From the NCBI GenBank assembly GCA_902557235.1, contig CACDZR010000003.1, forward strand, positions 36,213 to 100,212: a stretch of DNA of 64,000 nt, written 5' to 3'. Source of the stretch: an uncultured Pelagibacteraceae bacterium. GTDB taxonomy: Bacteria; Pseudomonadota; Alphaproteobacteria; Pelagibacterales; Pelagibacteraceae. Shown here one piece after another: positions 8,760 through 17,317 of this stretch (positions are counted from its first letter, which is position 1; every line of letters begins with the position of its first letter). The position numbers and the translations under genes were made by a program. A model generated the notes under the pieces. It made no database searches. It was not told the DNA's origin and saw only the letters and a list, made by a program, of their open reading frames with translations.

Positions 8760-9959
8760 ATGAATAACTTGGATAATAAAAAAATTTTATTGATAATTTG
8801 TGGAGGTATAGCTGCCTATAAAAGTCTTGAATTAATCAGGCTTTTAAAGAAAGATGGTGTAAGTATAAAGACAATTCTTACTAAGAGTGGTGCTGAATTT
8901 GTAACACCTCTTTCAATTACTTCGTTGTCTCAATCTAAAGTTTATCAGGATCTTTTTAGTATAGAAAATGAGGCTGAAATGGATCACATTAGCCTTTCAA
9001 GGTGGGCAGACCTCATCTTAATTGCACCTGCAACAGCTAATACAATAGCTAAACTTGCTAATGGAATTTCAGATGATTTAGCTTCAACTGTTACTCTTGC
9101 TTCAAATAAAAAAATTTTTATTGCTCCTGCTATGAATGTAAGAATGTGGGAGCATCAGTCTACTAAGCAAAATATAGCAAAACTTAAGGACTATAACTAT
9201 GAATTAATTGGTCCTGAAATCGGAGATATGGCATGTGGAGAATATGGAGAGGGAAAAATGTCAGAACCGAAAGAGATAATAAATAAGCTTAAAATTTATT
9301 TCAAAAATGTAAAAATAAAAAATAAGTTAAAGGCGATCGTAACTGCAGGACCAACTAAAGAGTACATTGATCCAGTAAGATATATATCTAATAAATCCAG
9401 TGGCAAACAAGGATATGAGATTGCTAAATCATTAGTAAAAAAAGGTTTTGAAACAACTTTGATTTCAGGACCAACAAATTTAGAAATAAATAACGATATC
9501 AATTTGATCAAAGTTGAAACTGCTGAAGAAATGTTTCAATTGACACTTAAAAGTTTGCCAGCCGATGTTGCAATATTTTCAGCAGCAGTGTGTGACTATA
9601 AAGCTAAAGAAACTTCAAAAATAAAAATAAAAAAAAAAGATGAAATTAATTTAGAATTGGAGAAGAATGTAGATATTCTTGATTGTGTCTCCAATCATAA
9701 CTCCTTGAGACCAAAACTTGTAGTAGGCTTTGCAGCTGAAACACATGATTTAGAGAACTATGCTAATAAAAAGCTAAATGAAAAAAACTGTGACTGGATA
9801 GTTGCAAACGATGTGTCAAACGATTCAATTGGTTTTGATTCCGACTTTAATGAAGTGTCAATTTTTTATAAAGATAAAAAAATGGACAGACTTAAATATA
9901 GATCTAAATCAGAAATTTCAGATGAATTAGTTGAAAAAATTATTGATCATTTAAACTAA
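8760..9959 (+). CDS. coaBC: Bifunctional phosphopantothenoylcysteine synthetase/decarboxylase
   Basis: CoaBC joins 4'-phosphopantothenate to cysteine and then decarboxylates the product, two middle steps of coenzyme A synthesis. The N-terminal half is the flavin-dependent decarboxylase. It has the active-site histidine in MDHISLSRWAD, the substrate motif PAMNVRMW and the clamp cysteine in DMACGEYGEGKM. The C-terminal half is the ligase, with VTAGPTKEYIDPVRYISN and a lysine-rich loop near residue 290. The 399-residue length is normal. The stop shares a base with the start of dut. The coaBC-dut pair is conserved in many bacteria. Confidence 0.96.
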   Translation: MNNLDNKKILLIICGGIAAYKSLELIRLLKKDGVSIKTILTKSGAEFVTPLSITSLSQSKVYQDLFSIENEAEMDHISLSRWADLILIAPATANTIAKLANGISDDLASTVTLASNKKIFIAPAMNVRMWEHQSTKQNIAKLKDYNYELIGPEIGDMACGEYGEGKMSEPKEIINKLKIYFKNVKIKNKLKAIVTAGPTKEYIDPVRYISNKSSGKQGYEIAKSLVKKGFETTLISGPTNLEINNDINLIKVETAEEMFQLTLKSLPADVAIFSAAVCDYKAKETSKIKIKKKDEINLELEKNVDILDCVSNHNSLRPKLVVGFAAETHDLENYANKKLNEKNCDWIVANDVSNDSIGFDSDFNEVSIFYKDKKMDRLKYRSKSEISDELVEKIIDHLN

Positions 9960-10396
9960 TGATTAAAGTTTTAGTAAAAAAAAAAGAACCTTCTGTAAAA
10001 TTACCATCATACAAAACTAATGGTGCTTCTGGCATGGATCTGATGGCATATATAGATAAATCAATTGAATTAAAGCCAGGAGAATCATGTCTTGTACCAA
10101 CTGGATTATCAGTTGCATTCCCTGAAGAATATGAAATTCAAATTAGACCAAGATCAGGACTAGCAGCAAAAAATAATATTAGTGTTTTAAATACACCTGG
10201 GACAATTGATAGTGATTATAGAGGAGAAATAAAAGTTATTTTATTTAATCATGGGAATAAAAACTTTAAAATTGATAACAATGATAGAATTGCTCAAATG
10301 ATTTTAATTCCAATTATAAAAATGGATTTAGAAGAAACAGATGAACTTCCAGAGTCTGTAAGAGGAGCAGGAGGTTTTGGTTCGACTGGTAAATGA
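9959..10396 (+). CDS. dut: Deoxyuridine 5'-triphosphate nucleotidohydrolase
   Basis: dUTPase hydrolyses dUTP to dUMP, which keeps uracil out of DNA and feeds dTMP synthesis. The 145-residue protein shows the trimeric-dUTPase motifs in order: GASGMDLMA, RPRSGLA, the uracil hairpin GTIDSDYRGEIKV, DRIAQM, and the C-terminal glycine arm GFGSTGK. It overlaps coaBC by one base and the MoeB-like gene by four bases, so this is a tight operon. Confidence 0.97.
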   Translation: MIKVLVKKKEPSVKLPSYKTNGASGMDLMAYIDKSIELKPGESCLVPTGLSVAFPEEYEIQIRPRSGLAAKNNISVLNTPGTIDSDYRGEIKVILFNHGNKNFKIDNNDRIAQMILIPIIKMDLEETDELPESVRGAGGFGSTGK

Positions 10397-11130
10397 GAGC
10401 AACTCTAAACAAATCTCAAATTGAAAGGTACTCAAGACAATTAGTTTTAAAAAACATAGGAGCGAAAGGTCAAAAAAAAATTTTATCCTCTAAAATTTTA
10501 ATCGTTGGTGTTGGAGGTTTGGGTTGTCCGGCTGCAGAAAATCTAGTAAGAGCTGGTATTGGAAATATTGGCCTCATCGATAACGATATTGTTAATCTTT
10601 CTAATATACATAGACAAAGCTTATTTACCTCTAAAGATATAAAAAAATCAAAGGTTAATGTAGCTGCAAAAAAACTAAGGGAAATAAATCCTTCTACCAA
10701 AATTAAAACTTATAAATCACGGCTTGATAGGAATAACATTACAAAAATAATTAAAGATTATGAAATCATAATTGATGGGTCAGATAATTTTAAAACTAAA
10801 TTTTTAATTAATGATTATTGTAAAAAATTAAAAAAAAAATTAGTAACAGGAGCAATTAGCAAATTTGATGGTCATGTATTTTCATTTGATTTTAATGATA
10901 AAAAAACAGCTTCTTTAAAAAGTTTCTACCAAGAAAATGAGATTTCAGACGATAACTTAAATTGTGAATTTGAGGGTGTTCTAGGCACAACTGCATCAAT
11001 TGTGGGAACAACTCAAGCAAATGAGGCATTGAAAATGATTATGAAAATTGGGCAAAACTTGAAAAATCAAATATTAATTATTGATCTTTTAAATCTTAAT
11101 TTTAGAAAAGTTAAATTTAATAAGAAATAA
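10393..11130 (+). CDS. MoeB/ThiF/HesA-family adenylyltransferase without zinc cysteines
   Basis: E1-like enzymes of this family adenylate the C-terminal glycine of a sulfur carrier protein (MoaD or ThiS). The protein has the nucleotide loop GVGGLGCPAAENL near residue 40, the DIVNLSNIHRQ signature with its arginine, and SDNFKTKFLIND. A cysteine in LNCEFEGVLG lies where the catalytic cysteine of MoeB and ThiF sits. The two CxxC pairs that hold zinc in E. coli MoeB are absent: the first region reads DKKTASLKSFY, and the protein ends at residue 245 before the second pair. The carrier partner is not in this window. It may serve thiamine or molybdopterin synthesis; I cannot decide which. Confidence 0.85.
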   Translation: MRATLNKSQIERYSRQLVLKNIGAKGQKKILSSKILIVGVGGLGCPAAENLVRAGIGNIGLIDNDIVNLSNIHRQSLFTSKDIKKSKVNVAAKKLREINPSTKIKTYKSRLDRNNITKIIKDYEIIIDGSDNFKTKFLINDYCKKLKKKLVTGAISKFDGHVFSFDFNDKKTASLKSFYQENEISDDNLNCEFEGVLGTTASIVGTTQANEALKMIMKIGQNLKNQILIIDLLNLNFRKVKFNKK

Positions 11131-11144
11131 GTTGTCGCTAAATA

Positions 11145-11585
11145 ATGAAAAAATTATATTTTTTAATTTTAATCTGGATTTTTTTTCCATTTTACGTTTT
11201 TGCAAATGAAACTTTCCTTTCATTAAAAAAAAATAAAGTTAATGTTAGATACGGTCCAGGATTTGAATATCCTATTAAATATATCTATAAAAAGATTAAT
11301 TTACCCATAAAACAGATTGATAAAAAAGAAAATTTTAGAAGGATTATTGATCTCAAAAATAATAGTGGGTGGATACATATTTCTCAACTTAAAAAAGTAA
11401 ATTCAATAATACCTAAAACAGATAAAGTCTTATTTAGTAAACCAACAAATTTTTCAAAACCTTTGGCGAAAATAGAAAAGGGTAGAGTTTTATTAATTCA
11501 GAAATGTGATAATAATTGGTGCAAGATTAAAACTGGTAGTTTTAAAGGCTGGATTAAAAAAGAAAATTCATGGGGTCTTAACTAA
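11145..11585 (+). CDS. Secreted protein with bacterial SH3 domains
   Basis: The 146-residue protein begins with a likely signal peptide (about residues 1-20, ending VFANE). Two SH3b-like stretches follow. The first has LKKNKVNVRYGPGFEYPIKY, with the typical NVRxGPG motif, and ends in GWIHISQL. The second is centred on KPTNFSKPLAKIEKG and ends in GWIKKENSWG. Such domains often bind cell wall, so a periplasmic role is likely. The substrate cannot be told from sequence. It follows the MoeB-like gene by 14 bases and is probably the last gene of the coaBC-dut operon. Confidence 0.82.
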   Translation: MKKLYFLILIWIFFPFYVFANETFLSLKKNKVNVRYGPGFEYPIKYIYKKINLPIKQIDKKENFRRIIDLKNNSGWIHISQLKKVNSIIPKTDKVLFSKPTNFSKPLAKIEKGRVLLIQKCDNNWCKIKTGSFKGWIKKENSWGLN

Positions 11586-11617
11586 TCTTTATCACCCTTA
11601 TTTAATTTTATCCTAAA

Positions 11618-11797
11618 TTATTTTTGTTGCTCACAAACATCCTTGATTACCGGAGCATTTGCACAATCTAAACATTTTTTTTTCTGGACAATACAACCAT
11701 CATCAAGGACTTCAACATCAACAATTTTATCACACTTAGAACAAGTTGAAGAAATTGTTAGTCCACATTTTTTACAATTATAATTTTCTGTTTGCAT
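11618..11797 (-). CDS. Small zinc-ribbon-like protein (59 residues)
   Basis: This short ORF on the minus strand fills an otherwise gene-free stretch. It has nine cysteines. Two pairs are CKKC (8-11) and CSKC (19-22), a treble-clef or zinc-ribbon-like arrangement. A third close pair is CLDC (42-45), and single cysteines lie at 35 and 55. I do not recognise the family. It probably binds zinc or an Fe-S cluster and acts in the cytoplasm. Its upstream DNA holds two near-identical 16-base direct repeats. It is convergent with the SH3 gene, with 32 bases between the stops. The dense cysteine spacing argues that it is a real gene. Confidence 0.65.
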   Translation of the reverse strand: MQTENYNCKKCGLTISSTCSKCDKIVDVEVLDDGCIVQKKKCLDCANAPVIKDVCEQQK

Positions 11798-11842
11798 AAT
11801 TAAAAATTAATCATAAATAAAATTATTTCAATAATTATCCAT

Positions 11843-11889
11843 GCGAATAATTACTATTATCGTAATTTTTTTTGCGAATGATTACTAAT
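11843..11889. repeat. Pair of 16-bp direct repeats in a promoter region
   Basis: GCGAATAATTACTATT (11843-11858) and GCGAATGATTACTAAT (11874-11889) match at 14 of 16 bases. Their starts are 31 bases apart, about three helical turns. They lie 46-92 bases upstream of the zinc-ribbon gene start, so they may be a tandem operator. They also follow the end of the katG block. Confidence 0.4.
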
Positions 11890-11918
11890 TGCTTTTTTTA
11901 GGTAATATTATGAACTAG

Positions 11919-12158
11919 TTATTTTTTTGATTTGCTTGTCCACCATTTATCTAAAATAAAATACCAAATTGAATTTGCAATTGGTTCAACAATGGCATCA
12001 GTTAGAGCAACTTTAAAAGATACATCCGCAACTAACATTAAAACAGTGATCGCAATTGCAAAATGTCCGATTGTATAAATTACTGTTCTAAGTAATGAAC
12101 CTTTATTATTTTGATAAATATTTTGAGATGCTTGAAATATGCCTTTAGTTATTTCCAT
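11919..12158 (-). CDS. DUF2061 small membrane protein
   Basis: This 79-residue protein has two hydrophobic helices (about residues 27-45 and 50-70) separated by a short loop. It resembles the DUF2061 family: a basic N-terminus with SLLRTVIYTIGHF, then ALTDAIVEPIANSIWYF, and a C-terminal DKWW. The function of the family is unknown; the protein should sit in the inner membrane. Its start shares one base with the stop of the hydroxylase-like gene, and katG lies upstream on the same strand. It is therefore probably the last gene of a katG operon. Confidence 0.75.
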   Translation of the reverse strand: MEITKGIFQASQNIYQNNKGSLLRTVIYTIGHFAIAITVLMLVADVSFKVALTDAIVEPIANSIWYFILDKWWTSKSKK

Positions 12159-12754
12159 CAGTTTTTAAAAGGACTCTCAAGAACACAAGCTACAAGGTGT
12201 ATTCTAGCCTGTTCACCTCCATTAAAAAAATTATGATATTTAGTGTTATTTGTAATCCAAACTTTCCCATCTGCGGGTAAATGTTTAGCAACATTCTCTA
12301 TAACCATTGAACACCCTTTATTTGTTATTATAGGCACATGAAGCCTACATTCTGGATCTTTGTGCCAACTCAAAGTTGATCTAGGCTCTTTTAATAAGAG
12401 CCTAACCCTTCCCAATTTAAATCTCTTGCTTAAAACTTTGTAAACTTCTGCAAAGTATGTATTTTCAAATTCAGGTATTAATTGTGTATATTTAGACTCA
12501 TCTATATCAACATCTCTTGAAACCTCTTTTCCAGTTTCATCTGCAATTGTCCAATATTTTCCTCTAATATTGCTCCCTTCAATCGAACTCTTGTCGTCTG
12601 GAATTTGGTTTAATGGAATTGCACCAAAATGTGTAACACCTGGTGTATTAAATTTTTTTAATTTCAAAATTTTATCTAAGTCGTCTTTTAACTTTGAAAT
12701 GTCAAAATTTAAATTTGGAACTTCGTAAAAATCCTCAAAATTTGCTGTTGCCAT
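12158..12754 (-). CDS. Aspartyl/asparaginyl beta-hydroxylase-like protein
   Basis: The 198-residue protein resembles small Fe(II)/2-oxoglutarate-dependent hydroxylases of the aspartyl/asparaginyl beta-hydroxylase type. The likely metal site is His in LSWHKDPE near residue 130 and His in ARIHLVAC near 188, where the nearby Arg could hold 2-oxoglutarate. The stretch between them (HVPIITNKGCSMVIE and YHNFFNGGE) fits the double-stranded beta-helix fold. There is no signal peptide. It lies 23 bases after katG on the same strand and one base before DUF2061. The substrate is unknown. The family call is reasonable; the reaction is inferred. Confidence 0.62.
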   Translation of the reverse strand: MATANFEDFYEVPNLNFDISKLKDDLDKILKLKKFNTPGVTHFGAIPLNQIPDDKSSIEGSNIRGKYWTIADETGKEVSRDVDIDESKYTQLIPEFENTYFAEVYKVLSKRFKLGRVRLLLKEPRSTLSWHKDPECRLHVPIITNKGCSMVIENVAKHLPADGKVWITNNTKYHNFFNGGEQARIHLVACVLESPFKN

Positions 12755-12777
12755 ATAACTTTATCTTTTTTTCAAAT

Positions 12778-15015
12778 TTAATTTAATTTTAAATCAAATC
12801 GATCAGAATTCATAACTTTTACCCATGCAGCTATAAAATCTTTAACAAATTTTTCACTTGAGTCTTCACAGGCATAAACTTCTGCAAGAGCTCTTAGTTG
12901 AGAATTTGAACCAAAAATCAAATCAACCCTTGTTGCTTTCCATTTGGTTTTTTGAGTTTTTCTATCTTTTCCAACAAAAGTTTGTTCTGATTTATCTTCC
13001 TCTTTCCATGTAGTATTCATGTCTAATAGATTTACGAAATAATCGTTAGTAAGAGAACCAGGTTTATTTGTAAATACACCATAATTTGAACCATCATAGT
13101 TAGTATTTAAAACTCTCATACCACCTATAAGTGCTGTCATTTCTGGTGCAGTCAGACCCATTAGTTGTGCTTTATCAACCAATTTTTCTTCTGCTGAGAC
13201 ATTTGAAGCTCCGCCATTAAGATAGTTTCTAAAACCATCTGCCTGAGGCTCAAGAAGACCAAAAGAATGAATATCGGTTTGATCTTGTCTTGCATCTCCT
13301 CTACCTGCTGAAAATGGAACATTAACTTTATGCCCTGCCTTTCTAGCAGCCATCTCAATACCAACGCCACCTGCCAAAACAATTAAGTCTGCCATTGATA
13401 CACTTTTCTTTTTGTTATCAAATTGATCTTTAATTTTATTTAAAGCTTTTACCACAGTTGATAATTTCTTAGGATTATTCACAGCCCAGCTTTTTTGCGG
13501 TTCTAGCATTACTCTTGCACCGTTAGCACCACCTCTTTTATCTGATCCTCTAAAAGTTGAAGCTGATGCCCATGCAGTAGAAACTAAATCTGAAATTGAT
13601 ATTTTTGATTTAGAAATTTTGTTTTTTAAATCTTTTATATCTTTTGATTTAAGTTTGTACTTTGGTTTATCAATTGGATCTTGCCAAATTAATTGCTCTT
13701 TTGGAACTTCACTACCCAAGTAACAAACTCTTGGGCCCATATCTCTGTGGGTTAATTTAAACCATGCTCGAGCAAATGCATCATGAAACTCTTTAGGGTT
13801 TTGATGAAAATGCTTAGTAATTGGTCCATAACTCGGATCAACTTTCATTGATATATCTGTTGTTTGCATCATTGGTGGATGAAGCACACCTTTTTGGTGC
13901 GCATCAGGAACCATTTTAATTTTTTGACCATTCTTCTTTGGAGTCCATTGATGAGCTCCAGCTGGGCTTTTTGTTAACTCCCAATCATGACCATATAAAC
14001 AATCCAAATAACCCATATCCCATTTTGTAGGATTTTGAGTCCAAGCACCTTCGATACCGCTGCTTATTGTATCGACACCTTTCCCAGATTTATATCCACT
14101 ATTCCATCCAGTTGACTGATCTTGAATTTTTGAAGCTTCAGGATCTGGACCTTTGTAAGACTCTGATGCAGCTCCGTGAGATTTTCCAAATGTATGTCCC
14201 CCTGCTACTAAAGCTGCCGTCTCATAGTCATTCATAGCCATTCTTCCAAATGTCTCTCTTATATCGTGTGCTGCTAATAATGGATCTGGATTTGCATCTG
14301 GACCTTGTGGATTTACATAGATTAAACCCATGTGTGAAGCTCCTAACGGCTGCTCCAAATCTCTTTTTCCACTATATCTTTCCACACCTAGCATTTCTTT
14401 TTCTGAACCCCAATAAATATCATCCTCTGGTTCCCAGATATCAGTCCTACCTGCGCCAAAACCAAAAGTTTTAAAACCCATGGAATCTAATGCTACGTTT
14501 CCAACTAATATAAATAGATCAGCCCATGAAATCTTTCTTCCGTACTTTTTTTTAATTGGCCATAAAAGTAATCTTGCTTTATCTAAATTCACGTTATCTG
14601 GCCAAGAATTAAGTGGAGCAAATCTTTGATTACCAGTACCAGCACCACCTCTACCATCACCAGTCCTATAGGTTCCTGCAGCATGCCAAGCTAAACGGAT
14701 AAATAATGGACCATAATGACCATAATCTGCAGGCCACCATTCTTGCGAATCTGTCATTAATTTTTTTAAATCTTTTTTTAGCGCCTTAAAATTAAGTTTT
14801 TTAAATTCTTTTGCGTAATTAAATTTTTTATCCATAGGATTAGATAAATTAGAGTGCTGACTAAGAATTTTTAGATTCAAACTGTTCGGCCAGAAATCCC
14901 TTACTGTTTGACCCCTTCCTGCAGAAAACTTTGCAGGTGTACCTGCTCCCGTAAAAGGGCATTTGCTTAATTCGTTAGCTTTAAAAGATTTATTTTTAAA
15001 ATTTTCAGTACTCAT
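12778..15015 (-). CDS. katG: Catalase-peroxidase KatG
   Basis: KatG breaks down hydrogen peroxide as a catalase and a peroxidase. The 745-residue protein has both halves of the duplicated fold. The distal heme motif is [11 protein letters not shown] near residue 97. The Tyr and Met that form the Met-Tyr-Trp cross-link are in [11 protein letters not shown] and [24 protein letters not shown], and the latter also holds the proximal heme histidine. It heads a likely operon with the hydroxylase-like and DUF2061 genes. A palindrome at 15051-15067 resembling an Irr box lies 36 bases before the start, and irr is the next gene upstream. Catalase-peroxidase is, as far as I know, not general in SAR11. 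Confidence 0.97.
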   Translation of the reverse strand: MSTENFKNKSFKANELSKCPFTGAGTPAKFSAGRGQTVRDFWPNSLNLKILSQHSNLSNPMDKKFNYAKEFKKLNFKALKKDLKKLMTDSQEWWPADYGHYGPLFIRLAWHAAGTYRTGDGRGGAGTGNQRFAPLNSWPDNVNLDKARLLLWPIKKKYGRKISWADLFILVGNVALDSMGFKTFGFGAGRTDIWEPEDDIYWGSEKEMLGVERYSGKRDLEQPLGASHMGLIYVNPQGPDANPDPLLAAHDIRETFGRMAMNDYETAALVAGGHTFGKSHGAASESYKGPDPEASKIQDQSTGWNSGYKSGKGVDTISSGIEGAWTQNPTKWDMGYLDCLYGHDWELTKSPAGAHQWTPKKNGQKIKMVPDAHQKGVLHPPMMQTTDISMKVDPSYGPITKHFHQNPKEFHDAFARAWFKLTHRDMGPRVCYLGSEVPKEQLIWQDPIDKPKYKLKSKDIKDLKNKISKSKISISDLVSTAWASASTFRGSDKRGGANGARVMLEPQKSWAVNNPKKLSTVVKALNKIKDQFDNKKKSVSMADLIVLAGGVGIEMAARKAGHKVNVPFSAGRGDARQDQTDIHSFGLLEPQADGFRNYLNGGASNVSAEEKLVDKAQLMGLTAPEMTALIGGMRVLNTNYDGSNYGVFTNKPGSLTNDYFVNLLDMNTTWKEEDKSEQTFVGKDRKTQKTKWKATRVDLIFGSNSQLRALAEVYACEDSSEKFVKDFIAAWVKVMNSDRFDLKLN

Positions 15016-15050
15016 TTATTTTCCTATGATTAAATTAACTATATTTGTAG

Positions 15051-15067
15051 TTTATAATGGTTCTAAA
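15051..15067. promoter_or_regulatory. Candidate Irr/Fur-family box upstream of katG
   Basis: TTTATAATGGTTCTAAA is an imperfect inverted repeat with arms TTTATAA and TTCTAAA and a 3-base spacer. I recall the alphaproteobacterial iron control element bound by Irr as close to TTTAGAA-N3-TTCTAAA; 13 of 14 arm bases match that form. It ends 36 bases before the katG start and is downstream of irr itself. The consensus is from memory. Confidence 0.5.
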
Positions 15068-15110
15068 TAACTGTCAATTGGTTAATAATGACGCTCAGTA
15101 AGTTAATAGA

Positions 15111-15509
15111 TTAATCTTCAAGTTTGACTAAAACTTCAATGGACTTAATTTTCTTTCCATTAATTTTTCTTTTAATGTCTATAGGTCCTACATCAGAGTT
15201 TTCTAGGTCAATTAATTTACCATCTTTCAAATCATAAAAATGATGATGATCGGTAACGTTTGTGTCAAAATAAGTTTGGTTTGAATTTATAGGAATTTGT
15301 TTTAAGTATCCTTTTTTTTCAAAAGCATGGACTGTATTATAAACTGTTGCTAAGGATATCTTATTATCAATTTTATCCTTAATTTTTTGCTCCAACTCAT
15401 TTATTGTAAAATGAAATGTTTTTTCTGTATTGAACAGTACTTCACATATTTGGATTCTTTGTTTAGTGGGTCTTAATCCAGAATTTCTTAATTTTTCTAT
15501 ATATTTCAC
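15111..15509 (-). CDS. irr: Fur-family regulator, Irr type
   Basis: This 132-residue protein is a Fur-family winged-helix regulator. The N-terminal half holds LRPTKQRIQICEVLF and SLATVYNTVHAFEKKGYL, the DNA-recognition region. The C-terminal half has YFDTNVTDHHHFYD. The triple-histidine after the TDT-like motif is typical of Irr, the heme-responsive iron regulator of alphaproteobacteria. The C-terminal CxxC pairs of classical Fur are missing. Its position, divergent from fabA-fabB-fabI, is the same as in rhizobia and related groups. katG lies 95 bases downstream on the same strand. Confidence 0.85.
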   Translation of the reverse strand: MKYIEKLRNSGLRPTKQRIQICEVLFNTEKTFHFTINELEQKIKDKIDNKISLATVYNTVHAFEKKGYLKQIPINSNQTYFDTNVTDHHHFYDLKDGKLIDLENSDVGPIDIKRKINGKKIKSIEVLVKLED

Positions 15510-15527
15510 TATTTAAGTAAATTGTTA

Positions 15528-15544
15528 GTTAAAATTATTCTAAA
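15528..15544. promoter_or_regulatory. Candidate Irr box between irr and fabA
   Basis: Read on the minus strand this is TTTAGAATAATTTTAAC: one perfect half-site TTTAGAA, a 3-base spacer, and a weaker second half. It has the same layout as the box in front of katG. It lies 19-35 bases upstream of the irr start and 60 bases upstream of fabA, so it could serve autoregulation of irr. Confidence 0.4.
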
Positions 15545-15603
15545 CTAGCATTATAGTTATATTATATGGTTTCAAAATCAAGTAAATAAGGATACTCAAT
15601 TTT

Positions 15604-16104
15604 ATGAAAAAAAACTCTTACTCATATGATGAGCTTATAAACTGTGGTGAGGGCAAATTATTTGGTCCTGGTAATGCAAAATTACCCCTTCCACCAATGC
15701 TTATGTTTGATAGAATTACAGAAATTAATGACAACAAAGGAACTTTTAAAAAAGGTTTATTAAAAGCTGAGCTAGATATCAAAAATGATCTTTGGTTTTT
15801 TGATTGTCATTTCAAAGAAGACCCTGTGATGCCAGGTTGTCTTGGACTTGATGCTATGTGGCAACTGGTTGGGTTTTATTTGGGCTGGATAGGAAAACCT
15901 GGGAAAGGAAGAGCGCTGGGAGTTGGAACAGTAAAGTTCACAGGTGAAGTATTGCAAAATGTTAAATTAGTAACATATGAAATTGAAATGAAAAAAATTA
16001 TGTCGCCAGGTGGAACTACTGTTGGCCTAGCTAATGGTATTGTTTTAGCTGATGGAAAAAAAATTTACTCAGCAGATAGTTTGAAAGTAGGATTATTTAA
16101 GTAA
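15604..16104 (+). CDS. fabA: 3-hydroxydecanoyl-ACP dehydratase/isomerase FabA
   Basis: FabA dehydrates 3-hydroxydecanoyl-ACP and isomerises the product to the cis-3 form, the branch point to unsaturated fatty acids. The 166-residue protein carries the active-site region [21 protein letters not shown], with the catalytic His near residue 71 and the Asp 14 residues later. The end [18 protein letters not shown] is also typical. The stop shares one base with the start of fabB. Having FabA, FabB and FabI together gives a complete unsaturated-fatty-acid module, important for membrane fluidity in the sea. Confidence 0.97.
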   Translation: MKKNSYSYDELINCGEGKLFGPGNAKLPLPPMLMFDRITEINDNKGTFKKGLLKAELDIKNDLWFFDCHFKEDPVMPGCLGLDAMWQLVGFYLGWIGKPGKGRALGVGTVKFTGEVLQNVKLVTYEIEMKKIMSPGGTTVGLANGIVLADGKKIYSADSLKVGLFK

Positions 16105-17315
16105 TGAGAAGAGTGGTAATCACAGGGTTGGGTATTGTTTCTTGTTTAGGTAATAACCAAGAAGAAGTACATCAATCACTTTTAAATTCAAAATCAGGAA
16201 TCTCTTTCTCTGAGGAATATAAAGAACATAACCTTAAAAGCCATGTTCATGGAAAACCTAATATTAAACTTGAAGATCATGTAGATAGAAAAACCATAAG
16301 ATTTATGGGTTCAGGTTCAGCTTATAATTATATTGCAATGAAAGAAGCAATTAAAGATTCAGGCTTAGAGGAAAATGAAGTTAGTAATTTTAAAACTGGA
16401 ATTGTAATGGGCTCTGGAGGGCCGTCCATCGAAAATGTAATTTTAGCCGCGGATAAAACTAGAGCGAAAACTCCAAAATTAATGGGCCCATTTATTGTTC
16501 CAAGGACAATGGCAAGCACTGCCTCTGCTACACTTGCAGTTCCATTCAAAATTAAAGGAACAAACTATACAATGAGTTCTGCTTGTGCAACTAGTGGCCA
16601 CTGTATTGGAAATTCTATGGAACTAATACAAATGGGCAAACAAGATATTGTGTTCGCTGGCGGTAGTGAGGAAATTCATTGGGCTATGACTGCAATGTTT
16701 GATGCGATGACTGCTTTATCTTCAAAATATAATGATGCGCCAGAAACAGCATCGAGAGCCTATGACAAAACTAGAGATGGGTTTGTAATAGCTGGTGGTG
16801 GTGGAGTTTTGGTACTTGAAGAATATGAACACGCAAAGGCTAGAGGAGCTAAAATTTATGCAGAATTAACTGGTTATGGAGCTACTTCTGACGGATATGA
16901 TATGGTAGCGCCATCAGGCGAAGGAGCTGTAAGATGTATGCAAATGGCAATGGCCACTACAAAAAATAAAATTGATTATATAAATACTCATGGGACTTCA
17001 ACTCCAGTTGGAGATATTACAGAATTAAATGCAGTAAAAAATACTTTTGGAGAAAATATCCCAAAAATAAGTTCAACAAAATCTTTATCGGGTCATCCAT
17101 TGGGTGCTGCTTCTGTTCATGAGGCAATTTATTGTTTAATTATGATGAAAAATAATTTCATTGCAGGATCAGCAAACATTAACGAAATGGATGACGAAGC
17201 TAAAAAATTTCCAATTGTTTCAAAAACTGAGACAGGAGTAACTTTAAACACGGTAATGTCAAATAGTTTTGGTTTTGGTGGGACTAACGCAGCATTAATT
17301 TTTGAAAAGGTTTAA
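16104..17315 (+). CDS. fabB: 3-oxoacyl-ACP synthase I (FabB)
   Basis: FabB condenses malonyl-ACP with acyl-ACP and is required to extend the cis-3-decenoyl chain made by FabA. The 403-residue protein has the Cys-His-His triad of this class: Cys in [10 protein letters not shown] near residue 162, His in [11 protein letters not shown] near 298, and His in [14 protein letters not shown] near 333. The glycine-rich C-terminus FGFGGTNA is typical. It overlaps fabA by one base and is two bases from fabI, so the three form one operon. Confidence 0.97.
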   Translation: MRRVVITGLGIVSCLGNNQEEVHQSLLNSKSGISFSEEYKEHNLKSHVHGKPNIKLEDHVDRKTIRFMGSGSAYNYIAMKEAIKDSGLEENEVSNFKTGIVMGSGGPSIENVILAADKTRAKTPKLMGPFIVPRTMASTASATLAVPFKIKGTNYTMSSACATSGHCIGNSMELIQMGKQDIVFAGGSEEIHWAMTAMFDAMTALSSKYNDAPETASRAYDKTRDGFVIAGGGGVLVLEEYEHAKARGAKIYAELTGYGATSDGYDMVAPSGEGAVRCMQMAMATTKNKIDYINTHGTSTPVGDITELNAVKNTFGENIPKISSTKSLSGHPLGAASVHEAIYCLIMMKNNFIAGSANINEMDDEAKKFPIVSKTETGVTLNTVMSNSFGFGGTNAALIFEKV

Positions 17316-17317
17316 TT

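Noticed and set aside
11841..11890. 15-codon ORF starting ATGCGAATAATTACT
   Set aside because: Very short, no recognisable feature, and it coincides with the direct repeats, which explain the sequence better.
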